This document shows, in pieces, positions 52,291 through 61,369 of a stretch of DNA of 64,000 nucleotides; position 1 is the first letter of the stretch, and each line of letters starts with the position of its first letter. The notes beneath the pieces are model-generated. The model was given only the letters and a program-made list of their open reading frames with translations, had not been told where the DNA came from and did no database searches. Origin of the DNA: Gammaproteobacteria bacterium (GTDB lineage Bacteria > Gemmatimonadota > Gemmatimonadetes > Longimicrobiales > Gaopeijiaceae); assembly GCA_028821195.1 (NCBI GenBank), contig JAPPHB010000138.1, forward strand, positions 1 to 64,000, read 5' to 3'. A program made the translations under genes and the position numbers.

Positions 52291-55200
52291 ATGAGAACCC
52301 AGCGCAGCTCGACCCCGAATCGCCGGCGCATCCTCCGCGCCGCGGCCGCCCTCGCTGTCCTCTCTGCGGGGACCGCGTCGTTCCCGTCCGCGCAAATCCA
52401 CGCCCAATCCGCGCTTGAGACGGCCATCTCGCATCTCGAGTATCGCGAGCTAGGGCCCGCGCTCATGGGCGGGCGCATCGCGGACATCGCGGTGGTGGAG
52501 TCGAAGCCGCAGATCTTCTACATCGGCACCGGCACGGGAGGCGTGTGGAAGACCGAGAACCACGGCACCTCGTGGACGCCGGTTTTCGACGATCAGCCCA
52601 CGAGCTCCATCGGAGCCGTCACGCTCGACCAGTCGAACCCGAACCTGGTCTGGGTCGGCACCGGGGAGCCGCAGAACCGGCAGTCGTCGGGCTGGGGGAA
52701 CGGCGTCTACAAGTCGGTGGACGGCGGCGGGACCTGGCAGCACATGGGGCTTGAGGGGAGCAAGCATGTCGGGCGCATCCTCATCCATCCGCGCAACCCG
52801 GATGTCGTGTACGTGGCGGCGGTCGGGGATCTGTGGGGGCCCAATGAGGAGCGCGGGGTCTTCCGGACGCGGGACGGGGGCGAGAGCTGGGAGAAGGTCC
52901 TCTACATCGATGAGGACATTGGCGCCATCGACATGGCGATGGACCCGAGCGACCCTAACACCGTCTTCGCGGGGATGTACCAGCGGCGGCGCACCGGCTG
53001 GGGCTTCAATGGGGGCGGCCCGGGGGGCGGGCTCTACCGCACCCTGGACGGGGGCGACACCTGGACGGAACTGACCGAGGGACTCCCCGATGGCGACAAG
53101 GGACGCATCGGGGTGGCCGTCTTCCGCGGGGACGGGAACATCGTCTACGCGCTGATCGAGGCCGAGCCGCGGAGCCCGGGGCAGGGCTTCGGAGGGGGCG
53201 GAGGGCCGTCCCGGAGCGGGCTCTTCCGCTCGCTCGACCGCGGCAACACGTGGGAGAAGATGTCGGACACCAACCCGCGCCCGATGTACTACTCGCACGT
53301 GCGCATCGACCCGACCAACGTGGACCGGATCTACGTGCTCGGGGGCGCTCTGATGGTGTCGGACGACGGCGGGCGCACCTTCCGCAGCGACGGCGCCACC
53401 CAGGTACACGTCGATCATCACGACCTCTGGATCAACTCGGCCGACCCGGATCATCTGATCCTGGGCAGCGACGGCGGCGTGTCCGCGAGTTGGGACGGCA
53501 CCGCGCACTGGCGCATGTTCGACAACCTGCCGCTCGGCCAGTTCTACGCCATCGGCCACGACATGCGCGATCCGTACTTCGTGTGCGGCGGGCTGCAGGA
53601 CAACGACGCCTGGTGCGGGCCCTCCAACACGCGCTCGTTCCACGGCATCCGGCACGACGACTGGTACGAGGTGGCGTACGGGGACGGCTTCTTCGCCATC
53701 GTGGATCCCACCGATTCGACCATCGTGTACGCCGAGTCGCAGCACGGGAACATGAACCGGTACGACCTGAACACCGGCGAGAAGATCCCCATGCGGCCCA
53801 TCACCGGCCCGCGCGAGAACGGCGACACCGCCAAGACCTACCGCTACAACTGGAACTCGCCGCTGCAGCTCTCGCCCCACGATCCCGCGACGGTCTATCT
53901 GGGCGCCAACTTTCTCATGCGCTCGCGGGACTATGGCATGTCGTGGGAGGAAGTCGGGGGCGTCGACCTGACGAAGCAGATCGACCGCGAGGAGCTCGAG
54001 ATCATGGGTGTCCTCGGGTCGGAGCCGCAGATGTCGGTGAACGACGGCATCTCGACGTACGGCAACATCACCAGCTTCGCGGAGTCGGAGCTCGCGCAGG
54101 GGCTGCTCTACGTGGGCACCGACGACGGCAACCTGCAGGTGAGCCGCGACGATGGCGCGACCTGGACCAACGTGGTCGACCGCATTCCCGGGCTGCCCGA
54201 GCGCACCTACGTGAGCCGGGTCGAGCCTTCGCACCACGTCGAGGGGCGGATCTATGCAAGTTTCGACGGCCACCGCAACGCCGACTACGCGGCCTACGTG
54301 TACGTGAGCGAGGATTACGGGCAGAACTGGTCGCGGATTACGAACGGGCTGCCGGACGGCTGGTCGGTGAACGTCGTAACCGAGCATCACCGCGCCCCCA
54401 ACCTGCTCTTCGTGGGCAACGAGACGGGCGTGTTCGTGTCGGTGGACCGGGGCGGGGAGTGGGTCCAGCTCAAGAACAACCTGCCGACGGTGCCGGTGGA
54501 CGACATTCTCGTGCACCCGCGCGACAACGACCTGCTGGTGGGCACCCACGGCCGCTCGTTCTACATCCTGGCGGACGTGACCCCGCTGGAAAATCTGTCC
54601 GAGACGATGCTGGCCGAGGCCGGCCGGGTGTTCCCGGAGGCAAGGCCGACGATCATGTGGGCGGAGCGCGGCGACTGGCCCTTCCAGGGCGCGACCTACT
54701 CGGCCCCCAATCCCCCGCGCGGGTCGCTGATCCGGTACTACCTGCGCGATGAGTGGGAAGCACCGATGGCGGCTGAGGACGACGAGGAAGGAGGGAACGG
54801 GAACGGCAATGGGTCCGGGGATGGGGATTCGGGACAGGAGGCGGATGACGGCGGTGACGGGGATGGGCGCGACGATGCAGGGGTGGGACAGGACGCGGAT
54901 GAGAGCGATGACGCGGCCGGGCGCTCAGATGGGGATTCGGGACAATCTTCGGATGATCAGGACGACACCTTCGCCCTGACCATCACAGACACCCAGGGCA
55001 ACGACGTTCGCACCCTCGAGGCCCCGAGCGAGCCCGGCATAAACGAGGTCGTTTGGGACTGGCGTTTCGACGCTCCGTACGAGACCGATGGCCAGCAGGG
55101 CGGCGGAGGTGGCGGACCCTTCGGAGGCGGCACGCCTCAGGGACCAGTCGCACTCCCCGGCGTCTACACGGTGAGCATGGACGTCGGCGGTGAGTCTTTC

Positions 55201-55683
55201 TCGTCAACGATCGAAATCCAGGCCGACCCGCGGCGCCCCATGACCATGGCCGACCGCACGGCCCGCCAGGACGCACTGATGAGCCTGCACCGGCTGGCGG
55301 TGCCGATCAACGACGCGACCCAGGCCATCCGCCGTCTGGAAGGCCAGTTGGACGACGCCGAGGAACTCATCGACGGCGCCGACGATCCTCCCGAGGGCAT
55401 CGAGGAGGAGCTGGAAGCCATCCGCGAAGCGCTGGAGGAGATCGAGGACGACGTGTCGGAGGCCCGCCAGAACGCAGGAGTGGCCAGAGCCATCCAGCAG
55501 TCATCGACGCATCCGACCGAGGACCACATGTGGCAGGTCGACCACGCCTGGGAGGTGATGGGCGAGACCGTCCCCGAGCTGAACGAGTTGATCGAGACGC
55601 GGGTGCCCGCGCTCAACGCGCAGCTGTACGCCGAGGGCGTGCGGCCGGATGCTGGGGACGTCGTGGAGCTGCCGGGGAGGTAG
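52291..55683 (+). CDS. VPS10/sortilin-like BNR-repeat exported protein
   Basis: A 1130-residue secreted protein with a Tat-like or Sec signal (NRRRILRAAAALAVLSAGTA ... AQ). Residues 45-780 are a large propeller with many Asp-box repeats (GGVWKTENHGTSW, GVYKSVDGGGTW, GVFRTRDGGESWEK, GLYRTLDGGDTW, VYVSEDYGQNW), as in VPS10-domain and xyloglucanase-like proteins. Residues about 829-892 are an Asp/Gly/Ser-rich acidic linker. Then follows a beta-sandwich-like domain with PGVYTVSMDVGGESF and a helical tail (about 1000-1110) with RRLEGQLDDAEELIDG, probably a coiled coil. Role unknown; surface binding or glycan processing is plausible. ATG 52291 starts the signal. Confidence 0.8.
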   Translation: MRTQRSSTPNRRRILRAAAALAVLSAGTASFPSAQIHAQSALETAISHLEYRELGPALMGGRIADIAVVESKPQIFYIGTGTGGVWKTENHGTSWTPVFDDQPTSSIGAVTLDQSNPNLVWVGTGEPQNRQSSGWGNGVYKSVDGGGTWQHMGLEGSKHVGRILIHPRNPDVVYVAAVGDLWGPNEERGVFRTRDGGESWEKVLYIDEDIGAIDMAMDPSDPNTVFAGMYQRRRTGWGFNGGGPGGGLYRTLDGGDTWTELTEGLPDGDKGRIGVAVFRGDGNIVYALIEAEPRSPGQGFGGGGGPSRSGLFRSLDRGNTWEKMSDTNPRPMYYSHVRIDPTNVDRIYVLGGALMVSDDGGRTFRSDGATQVHVDHHDLWINSADPDHLILGSDGGVSASWDGTAHWRMFDNLPLGQFYAIGHDMRDPYFVCGGLQDNDAWCGPSNTRSFHGIRHDDWYEVAYGDGFFAIVDPTDSTIVYAESQHGNMNRYDLNTGEKIPMRPITGPRENGDTAKTYRYNWNSPLQLSPHDPATVYLGANFLMRSRDYGMSWEEVGGVDLTKQIDREELEIMGVLGSEPQMSVNDGISTYGNITSFAESELAQGLLYVGTDDGNLQVSRDDGATWTNVVDRIPGLPERTYVSRVEPSHHVEGRIYASFDGHRNADYAAYVYVSEDYGQNWSRITNGLPDGWSVNVVTEHHRAPNLLFVGNETGVFVSVDRGGEWVQLKNNLPTVPVDDILVHPRDNDLLVGTHGRSFYILADVTPLENLSETMLAEAGRVFPEARPTIMWAERGDWPFQGATYSAPNPPRGSLIRYYLRDEWEAPMAAEDDEEGGNGNGNGSGDGDSGQEADDGGDGDGRDDAGVGQDADESDDAAGRSDGDSGQSSDDQDDTFALTITDTQGNDVRTLEAPSEPGINEVVWDWRFDAPYETDGQQGGGGGGPFGGGTPQGPVALPGVYTVSMDVGGESFSSTIEIQADPRRPMTMADRTARQDALMSLHRLAVPINDATQAIRRLEGQLDDAEELIDGADDPPEGIEEELEAIREALEEIEDDVSEARQNAGVARAIQQSSTHPTEDHMWQVDHAWEVMGETVPELNELIETRVPALNAQLYAEGVRPDAGDVVELPGR

Positions 55684-55710
55684 GGACATCCGGAGGCAGG
55701 CGCATCGGCC

Positions 55711-55774
55711 AACCGACACATAGCCGCACGTCTAACCGACACATAGCCGCACGTCTAACCGACAATTGGCCGCA
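55711..55774. repeat. 23-bp tandem direct repeat
   Basis: The 23-bp unit beginning AACCGACACATAGCCGCACG is present twice exactly (55711-55733, 55734-55756), with a diverged partial third copy (55757-55774) that runs up to the stop of the AAA/DUF4143 gene. It lies between the convergent VPS10-like and ATPase genes, so it could mark a termination or recombination site. Confidence 0.85.
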
Positions 55775-57034
55775 TCAGATCACCCTCCACCACGGCGCCG
55801 CGAGCACCCCGGGAGTGATCCACTCCACCGAGTCGCCGCCGTGTAACAGCAGGCCGGCTCGCGTGGTCCGGTGGTACTCGGTCCGGAACGCACGCAGACC
55901 CCCGGTGTCGCCGAGGCGGGGCCGCCTGGTGGCCTTCACCTCGATGGGCAGCACTGCCCCGTCCACCTCGATCACGAAGTCCACCTCCTCCCCGGTGGTC
56001 GTGCGCCAGTGCAACACTTCGGCGCGCCGGGGCCGGGAGTCTCGCCATGCCAGCAGGTCCTGAAGCACAAGGTTCTCCAAGTGGGCTCCCCGGGGTTCGT
56101 CCTCCTGGGACAGGTACATCGCCAGGCCCGTGTCGCTCCAGTACAGCTTTGGAGCCTTGATCAGCCGCTTGGTGCGATTCACCGAATAGGCGGGGATCCG
56201 CGCGAGCAGGTAGGAGGTTTCGAGCAGGTTCAGCCAGCGGTGCACGGTCGGCTGCGCGAGGCCGATGTCCCGGCCCACTTTTGCCTGATTGAGCAACGCA
56301 CCAAGGCGGAGGGCCGCCGCGCGCATCAGCCGCCGAAAGTCCGGAAGAGCCGCGATCGACGAAAGAGCCTGCAGATCCCGCTCCAGATAGGTCCGCACGT
56401 AGCCATCGAACCAGATCGCCCGCTCGGCGGGAGCATCGAGATGGACGGCGGGAACGGGGAAGCCGCCGCGTCGCGCGAGCGCCCGCCAGTCCTCGGGATC
56501 CGCGGAATGCTCCGTCACTACATCGAGCCAATCCTGGTCAGGAGACTTGACCAGGTTCTCCCAGATACCGCACCGGCCAAGTCCCAGCTGCTCTCGTCGC
56601 GTCATCGGCCAGAGGGTGAGATAGCTGGCGCGGCCCGCCAATGACTCCGATACGCGCCGCATCAGAAGCAGGTTGGCGGATCCGGTCAGCAGAAAACGCC
56701 CGGGCCGACGCTCCCGGTCGATCTCTCGCTTGACGGCGCTCAGGAGGTCCGGTTCGCGCTGAATTTCGTCGAGGGTCACCGGCTGGCTGCCTCTCACCAG
56801 TGCATCGGGGTCACGGCGGGCCAGGTCTAGAACGTCCAGATCGTCGAGCGACAGGTATCGGCGGCGATCGCTCGCCGCATGTACAGACCCGTCAGGCTGC
56901 TCCGACCGGTCGAAGGCGCGAGCGAGCGTACTCTTTCCCGCTTGGCGGGCCCCGGCCACGACGACGGCTGGCATGACGCGCATCATGCTGTCAAGCGTGC
57001 CGGAAACGGCGCGGGGAAGGGGAGGATTATTCAT
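55775..57034 (-). CDS. AAA ATPase with DUF4143 domain
   Basis: A 419-residue ATP-binding protein (AAA_14). Walker A AGARQAGKST is at residues 27-36, Walker B-like VTLDEIQ follows near 85, and sensor LLTGSANLLLM near 115. After a winged-helix-like segment (LNQAKVGRDIGLAQPTVHRWL) comes DUF4143 with the nuclease-like signature EVDFVIEVDG...IEVKAT of the PD-(D/E)xK superfamily. The function is unknown; members are widespread, mobile and often solitary. ATG 57034 or 57052 are possible starts; neither has a ribosome site, and the palindrome directly upstream overlaps that region. Confidence 0.82.
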   Translation of the reverse strand: MNNPPLPRAVSGTLDSMMRVMPAVVVAGARQAGKSTLARAFDRSEQPDGSVHAASDRRRYLSLDDLDVLDLARRDPDALVRGSQPVTLDEIQREPDLLSAVKREIDRERRPGRFLLTGSANLLLMRRVSESLAGRASYLTLWPMTRREQLGLGRCGIWENLVKSPDQDWLDVVTEHSADPEDWRALARRGGFPVPAVHLDAPAERAIWFDGYVRTYLERDLQALSSIAALPDFRRLMRAAALRLGALLNQAKVGRDIGLAQPTVHRWLNLLETSYLLARIPAYSVNRTKRLIKAPKLYWSDTGLAMYLSQEDEPRGAHLENLVLQDLLAWRDSRPRRAEVLHWRTTTGEEVDFVIEVDGAVLPIEVKATRRPRLGDTGGLRAFRTEYHRTTRAGLLLHGGDSVEWITPGVLAAPWWRVI

Positions 57035-57037
57035 GGT

Positions 57038-57067
57038 GTGAATGATAATCATTCACGCCGTGAATGA
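57038..57067. promoter_or_regulatory. 19-bp palindrome plus extra half-site at the ATPase start
   Basis: GTGAATGATAATCATTCAC at 57038-57056 is a perfect 19-bp palindrome, and a further direct half-site GTGAATGA lies at 57060-57067. The palindrome sits 3 bases before ATG 57034 and contains ATG 57052, so binding there would block initiation. The winged-helix segment of the ATPase itself could be the binding protein, giving autoregulation. Confidence 0.6.
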
Positions 57068-57080
57068 ACAGTGCCACCGA

Positions 57081-57168
57081 TGAAACACCCATCAAGAAAA
57101 CAAGTTGTTTTAAATCAACAACTTACAGAACTTGCAAGTGATTTGACGGGGTTCCGATCAAGAAAACG
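57081..57168 (+). repeat. 88-bp direct repeat, copy A
   Basis: This copy and copy B (58794-58881) align over 88 bases without gaps, with 65 matches counted by eye. The ends are best conserved: TGAAACACCCATCAA at the left, and ATTTG-CGGG then TTCCGATCAAGAAAACG at the right. Copy A also forms a hairpin, AAGTTGTT (57102-57109) with AACAACTT (57117-57124). It lies just downstream of the AlbA_2/HATPase gene, which both copies flank. Confidence 0.85.
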
Positions 57169-57204
57169 CAATGCGGAATCTGCGTCAGGTGCCCTCCCGA
57201 TCCA

Positions 57205-58674
57205 TCACTGTGCCCAGAACGGCAGGTATCTTCGCAAGCGGGGACCCGCTGCGGGATCGGCAACCACAACCAGCCCTTCGTCAACGGCATCGGAGAGAAT
57301 TCGCGACGCCGTCGAAGCGTTCTTGTCAGCGATCCCAAAACGTTCTCGCAACGAAGAGTTGGTCATGGACTGTTGGGTCACATGGCGAAGACAGGCGTGC
57401 ATGTAGCAGGCATGGATACGCTCTTGGCGATCCATTTCCCGGAACGGTTTGTGGGCGAATAGCCTAGCTCGTGTGAAGCCGGGTGGTTCCTCGAAGACCG
57501 GTGCCGGAAGCGCAAAGGCCTCCACGGCGGCAACAACCTTATCGATTCCGGTGCCCCGCTCCTCGCAGATGTTCAGACGCCGCATTAGAGACGCAAGCTT
57601 CTCGTTCCGAGAACGGGGTTGTGTGTCAAGAAAGCGCTTCGTGTCGATCAGTGGCTCGCCGGGATTGCTGATCTCCAAACGACGGTCGAAAATCTCGATC
57701 ATCGGCCCGGCACCTGTTACGGTGAAGTCTTGGTGGATCAGGGCGTTGGCGACGAGTTCGCGTATTGCTACCGGCGGAAACATCGGTACTTCACGGCGGA
57801 ACGCGGGTCCCAGCACCTCGTTGGAAGGAGTCCAAGCACGGACGTAGCCTACCAGCCCTTTGAAGCCCGACGCGTAGCCCTTGCCGCCTTCCTGCTCGCG
57901 CTCGGCGTCCATGCGGCCGGAGCCCCGATAGCGGACTACGCGCACAGCCTTTCGCTTCAGGCTGGCGAATCGTGCTAACCGGCGGGCGAACAGAATGGCG
58001 CCCAGGTTGGTGATGTCGTAACCACCGGCCTGGTTTAGGCTGATGAGTTGATCGTGGGCCAAGGCCTTCAGGATGGCGTCGCGTCCATCCGGTAACGGGA
58101 CTCCTAGCAGGTGAAAATAGGTCGGGTAGTCAAGAGTTTGGAGGATGTCTGGACCGGTGAGATGCTCGGCCGCGATGCCGTCTTCGAAGGTAGAGTCCAG
58201 CAAGAGGCGCCAAAGCTCCCTTTCCCTGGCGGGGTGATCTCGCAGTTTTCTTGTGGAACTGCCGATACGAACGAACTCGGTGCCTTGGAAAGCCACCGGT
58301 CGGTTCGTTGCACGCTCGACCGCAAGCAGGACAACTCGCGATCCGTCGACCTCGAGTTCCTTGAAGTGGAAGGAAACCTGCGGCTCCAGGAGTCGTGCAA
58401 GCCAAGGTTCGAGGGGCTCGTTCCCCTTCTTCTTGGCGCTGGGAACGAAGTTGGTTCCCACGAGTTTGTGTGTGCGGTCCTGCACTCCCCAGACGACGTA
58501 ACCGCGCGGTTTGCCATGCAGAACGGCGGAGTTTGCCAAGGCGGAGATGTACCCGCCAATCGACTCAGGGCTCCTGTAGTTCGCCTTGAATTCCACCCAC
58601 TCGGTCTCGTGAGGGAGGGCACGGAGTTCACCAACCAAGTCGGCGAGGTAGCGGGAGGAGCGTGGATCCGGCAC
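57205..58674 (-). CDS. AlbA_2 (Schlafen-type) DNA-binding domain / HATPase_c_4 protein
   Basis: A 489-residue protein. An AlbA_2 domain at about 20-150 shows ETEWVEFKANY, ISALANSAVLHGKPRGYVVWGV and FVRIGSSTRKL. A HATPase_c_4 (GHKL-like) region at about 300-420 shows PPVAIRELVANALIHQDFTV, MIEIFDRRLEISNPG and CEERGTGIDKVV. The C-terminus (IADKNASTASRILSDAVDEGLVV) looks like a winged helix. Such proteins are usually called transcriptional regulators or ATP-binding proteins, and several AlbA_2 families occur in defence islands. GTG 58674 follows GGAAGG. The gene is flanked by two copies of an 88-bp direct repeat and its GC content is lower than the core genes. Confidence 0.82.
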   Translation of the reverse strand: MPDPRSSRYLADLVGELRALPHETEWVEFKANYRSPESIGGYISALANSAVLHGKPRGYVVWGVQDRTHKLVGTNFVPSAKKKGNEPLEPWLARLLEPQVSFHFKELEVDGSRVVLLAVERATNRPVAFQGTEFVRIGSSTRKLRDHPARERELWRLLLDSTFEDGIAAEHLTGPDILQTLDYPTYFHLLGVPLPDGRDAILKALAHDQLISLNQAGGYDITNLGAILFARRLARFASLKRKAVRVVRYRGSGRMDAEREQEGGKGYASGFKGLVGYVRAWTPSNEVLGPAFRREVPMFPPVAIRELVANALIHQDFTVTGAGPMIEIFDRRLEISNPGEPLIDTKRFLDTQPRSRNEKLASLMRRLNICEERGTGIDKVVAAVEAFALPAPVFEEPPGFTRARLFAHKPFREMDRQERIHACYMHACLRHVTQQSMTNSSLRERFGIADKNASTASRILSDAVDEGLVVVADPAAGPRLRRYLPFWAQ

Positions 58675-58793
58675 CGAGCGCGGCCTTCCGTGAAACGGTT
58701 GCGTCGTCCTTCAGGATTGATCCCATTCTAGCGAGAACCGGGGTGATTCGGCCATTCGGTTTTTGATGAGACGTGTGCGGAACACTTCCAAAC

Positions 58794-58881
58794 TGAAACA
58801 CCCATCAAAAAAGTAAGGTGTTGCAGATAATAGGCTTACGGATTTCAAGGATGATTTGGCGGGTTTCCGATCAAGAAAACG
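58794..58881 (+). repeat. 88-bp direct repeat, copy B
   Basis: This is the upstream partner of copy A, in the same orientation, beginning 119 bases before the AlbA_2 gene start on the coding strand. Its left end pairs with a nearby inverted motif: TTTTTGATG (58760-58769 region) faces CATCAAAAA in the repeat. Intergenic sequence around it (58675-58984) contains no gene. Confidence 0.85.
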
Positions 58882-58984
58882 ACCGGATCCTAACGCCTTA
58901 CAGGTCACTCCAGATGACCCCGCGGTCAGGCCCAGCAGGTGCTCCTGGAGGTCCTCCCGGTTACTTGATTCGCGTCCGTCGGCG

Positions 58985-60100
58985 TCACCGCCCCCGCGCC
59001 CGCCCCGGCTCCTCCACCAACCCGTCATCCAGCAACTGCTGGAAGTGATCCACGATGGATTCTGCGGCCGGCCGAAAGCTCATCCCCAGATCCGACTTCG
59101 CGTACGCGTTATCGAAGCGCAGCCGATGGCCCGCGTTGCGCCAGACCAGCTTCCGCGGGACTCCCAGCAGAGGCGAGAACAGCGTGGCCACCAGCCTGGG
59201 AGCGGTGTAGCGCGGGAAAGGGAAGCGGCTGCCGAAATGGCTCCGCAGGACCCGGACGACTTCCGGGAGGCTCATCGTTTCGCTGACCAGGATGTGGCGC
59301 CCGCTCGCTTCCGGGATCCGCCCCGCGCGCAGGTGGCCCTCGGCGACGTCGCGCACGTCGACGATCCCGAATTCGACGTGGGCCACGCCCAGGCGCAGGC
59401 GGCCGTTGCCGAGTTCGCGCATGAGCTGGACGCTCTCCGGGCTTGAGTGCGGGTCGAGGGAGGGCCCGAGCACCAGTCCGGGATTGACGGCGACCAGGTC
59501 CCATCGGTCCTGCTTCCCGGCGATGCGCCAGGCCAGGCGCTCGGCCTCGGTCTTCGCGTACGAGTACGGCAGATGGCGTTCGCTGCTGGTCTCGTTCCAG
59601 TGGCTCTCGTCGAAGCGGTCCGCCTCGATGCGCCCGAGGTCCCTCGTGTCTCCATAGATCGCCGAGACGCTGGAGGTGAGGACGACGCGCCGCACCGACG
59701 GGGTCCGGTTGGCCGCCTCCAGCACGTGGCGGGTGCCCCGGGTCGCGGGCTCGATGAGCTGGCGCACCGCGTCCTCGACGCCGCGCACGACGACGGGCGA
59801 GGCGGTGTGGAATACGAGGGCGCATCCCGCCATGGCCCGGTCGAACCCGCCGCGCTCCATCAGATCCGCCCGGAAGAGCGACAGCGTGCCGGGAAGCTCC
59901 CCGGCCATCGCCAGCAGGTGTTCCGTCTTCCGGGGATCCGCGGGATCGCGGACGGTGGCGCGGACGTCGAAGCCGCATTCGAGGAGCCGCCTGACCACCC
60001 ACGACGCCACGTAGCCGTTGGCGCCCGTGACCAGGGCCGGACCCGGGATGGGTTCGCCGGACTGTTGCCGCCGCGGAGGGGAGTGCATCTTCGCCATCAT
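58985..60100 (-). CDS. NAD-dependent epimerase/dihydroflavonol-reductase-like oxidoreductase
   Basis: A 371-residue extended short-chain dehydrogenase. The nucleotide-binding ALVTGANGYVASWVVRRL begins near residue 22, VFHTASPVVV follows, the Ser/Tyr/Lys catalytic set is in LTSSVSAIYG and YSYAKTEAE, and VNPGLVLGP is also typical. The group includes dihydroflavonol 4-reductase-like and cinnamoyl-CoA reductase-like enzymes; the bacterial substrate is unknown. Tandem Met codons at 60100, 60097 and 60088 make the start uncertain. It is divergent from the sarcosine-oxidase-like gene with only 54 bases between. Confidence 0.85.
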   Translation of the reverse strand: MMAKMHSPPRRQQSGEPIPGPALVTGANGYVASWVVRRLLECGFDVRATVRDPADPRKTEHLLAMAGELPGTLSLFRADLMERGGFDRAMAGCALVFHTASPVVVRGVEDAVRQLIEPATRGTRHVLEAANRTPSVRRVVLTSSVSAIYGDTRDLGRIEADRFDESHWNETSSERHLPYSYAKTEAERLAWRIAGKQDRWDLVAVNPGLVLGPSLDPHSSPESVQLMRELGNGRLRLGVAHVEFGIVDVRDVAEGHLRAGRIPEASGRHILVSETMSLPEVVRVLRSHFGSRFPFPRYTAPRLVATLFSPLLGVPRKLVWRNAGHRLRFDNAYAKSDLGMSFRPAAESIVDHFQQLLDDGLVEEPGRARGR

Positions 60101-60154
60101 CAGTTTCGCGTGCCGTGCGCGTCTCGGAGCCCCGACGAGGGGGAAAGGGAAAGA

Positions 60155-61285
60155 ATGTACGACGTCATCGTGATCGGCGTGGGCGGGATGGGCAGCGCCA
60201 CGGTCTACCAGCTCGCGCGGAGCGGCCGCAGGGTGCTGGGCCTGGAGCAGTTCACCGTCCCGCACGCGTTCGGTTCCTCGCACGGGTCCACGCGCATCAT
60301 CCGCCTGGCGTACTCCGAGGGGCCGCAGTACGTGCCGCTGCTCCGGGCCGCGTATCGATACTGGCGAGAGCTGGAGGAGGTCTCGGGCGAGTCGATCCTG
60401 GTGGTGACCGGCGGTCTCGACATCGGGCCGCCCGACAGCCCCAAGGTCGAGAACTCCCGGCGCTCGTGCCTCGAGCACGGCATTCCCTTCGAGGAGCTCG
60501 ACGGCGCGGAGGTCAACCGGCGCTTCCCCGGCTACCGGGTCCCCGAATCGCTGCGGGCCATCTACCAGGCGGACGCCGGCTTCGTGCGCTCGGAGGTGGC
60601 GATCCGGGCGCATGCCGCCGCGGCGCGCGATCTGGGCGCCGAGATCGTGACCGAGTCGCCGGTGCGCGGGTGGGAGAAGCGCGCGTCGGGCTTCCGCGTG
60701 GAGACGGCGAGCGGCACCTACGAGGCCAGGCAACTGGTGTTCACCGCCGGCGCGTGGGCGGGCCGACTGGTGCCGGAACTCGCGCCCCTGTGCCGGCCCG
60801 AGCGCCAGACGATGCTCTGGACGGAGCCCCTGAACGCGGCGCCGTTCGAGCCGGAGCGGTTCCCGATCTTCGTCCTGCAGGCCCCGCTAGGGCGCTACTA
60901 CGGCTTCCCCAGCGACCGCGGCGAGGGGTTCAAGATCGGCAAGTATCATCTTCGCGTGCAGCCCGTGCCCGACCCGGATCACCTGGACCGGGAAATCTCC
61001 CCGGAGGACGAAGCCGCCGTGCGCGAGGGAATCGCGGCCTACTTCCCGGAGGCGAACGGCCCCACCCGCCGCATGGTGGCGTGCATGTTCACCACCAGCC
61101 CCGACGAGCACTTCATCCTGGACCGCCACCCAGCCATGGACGACGCGTTCATCGCCGCCGGCTTCTCCGGCCACGGCTACAAGTTCTGCAGCGTGATCGG
61201 CCGCATCATGGCGGACTTCTGCTTGGGCGAGGAAGGGAAGTGGGGGGTGGAGGGGTTCGGGTTGGGGGAGGGGAGGTTCTCGTGA
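60155..61285 (+). CDS. monomeric sarcosine oxidase / N-methyltryptophan oxidase-like flavoenzyme
   Basis: A 376-residue FAD-dependent amine oxidase. The N-terminal YDVIVIGVGGMGSATVYQLA is the dinucleotide-binding fold, and SHGSTRIIRLAYSEGPQYVPL is typical of MSOX/MTOX. Cys310 in ACMFTTSPDEHF lies where covalent FAD is attached in these enzymes, and FKIGKYH holds the Lys/His region near the flavin. It would demethylate N-methyl amino acids to give formaldehyde and H2O2. ATG 60155 follows a GGGA-rich site. The C-terminal tail is Gly-rich. Confidence 0.87.
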   Translation: MYDVIVIGVGGMGSATVYQLARSGRRVLGLEQFTVPHAFGSSHGSTRIIRLAYSEGPQYVPLLRAAYRYWRELEEVSGESILVVTGGLDIGPPDSPKVENSRRSCLEHGIPFEELDGAEVNRRFPGYRVPESLRAIYQADAGFVRSEVAIRAHAAAARDLGAEIVTESPVRGWEKRASGFRVETASGTYEARQLVFTAGAWAGRLVPELAPLCRPERQTMLWTEPLNAAPFEPERFPIFVLQAPLGRYYGFPSDRGEGFKIGKYHLRVQPVPDPDHLDREISPEDEAAVREGIAAYFPEANGPTRRMVACMFTTSPDEHFILDRHPAMDDAFIAAGFSGHGYKFCSVIGRIMADFCLGEEGKWGVEGFGLGEGRFS

Positions 61286-61369
61286 CCCCCCGACGTCATG
61301 GTGCAATCCCGGCGCGTGTGTCCTTGAGATGGTTAGCCCATGACTACAATCCACAGCACGGGAGCAGGT

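Noticed and set aside
52450-54549. 699-residue minus-strand open frame
   Set aside because: Antisense to the VPS10-like propeller gene; no signal peptide or motif.
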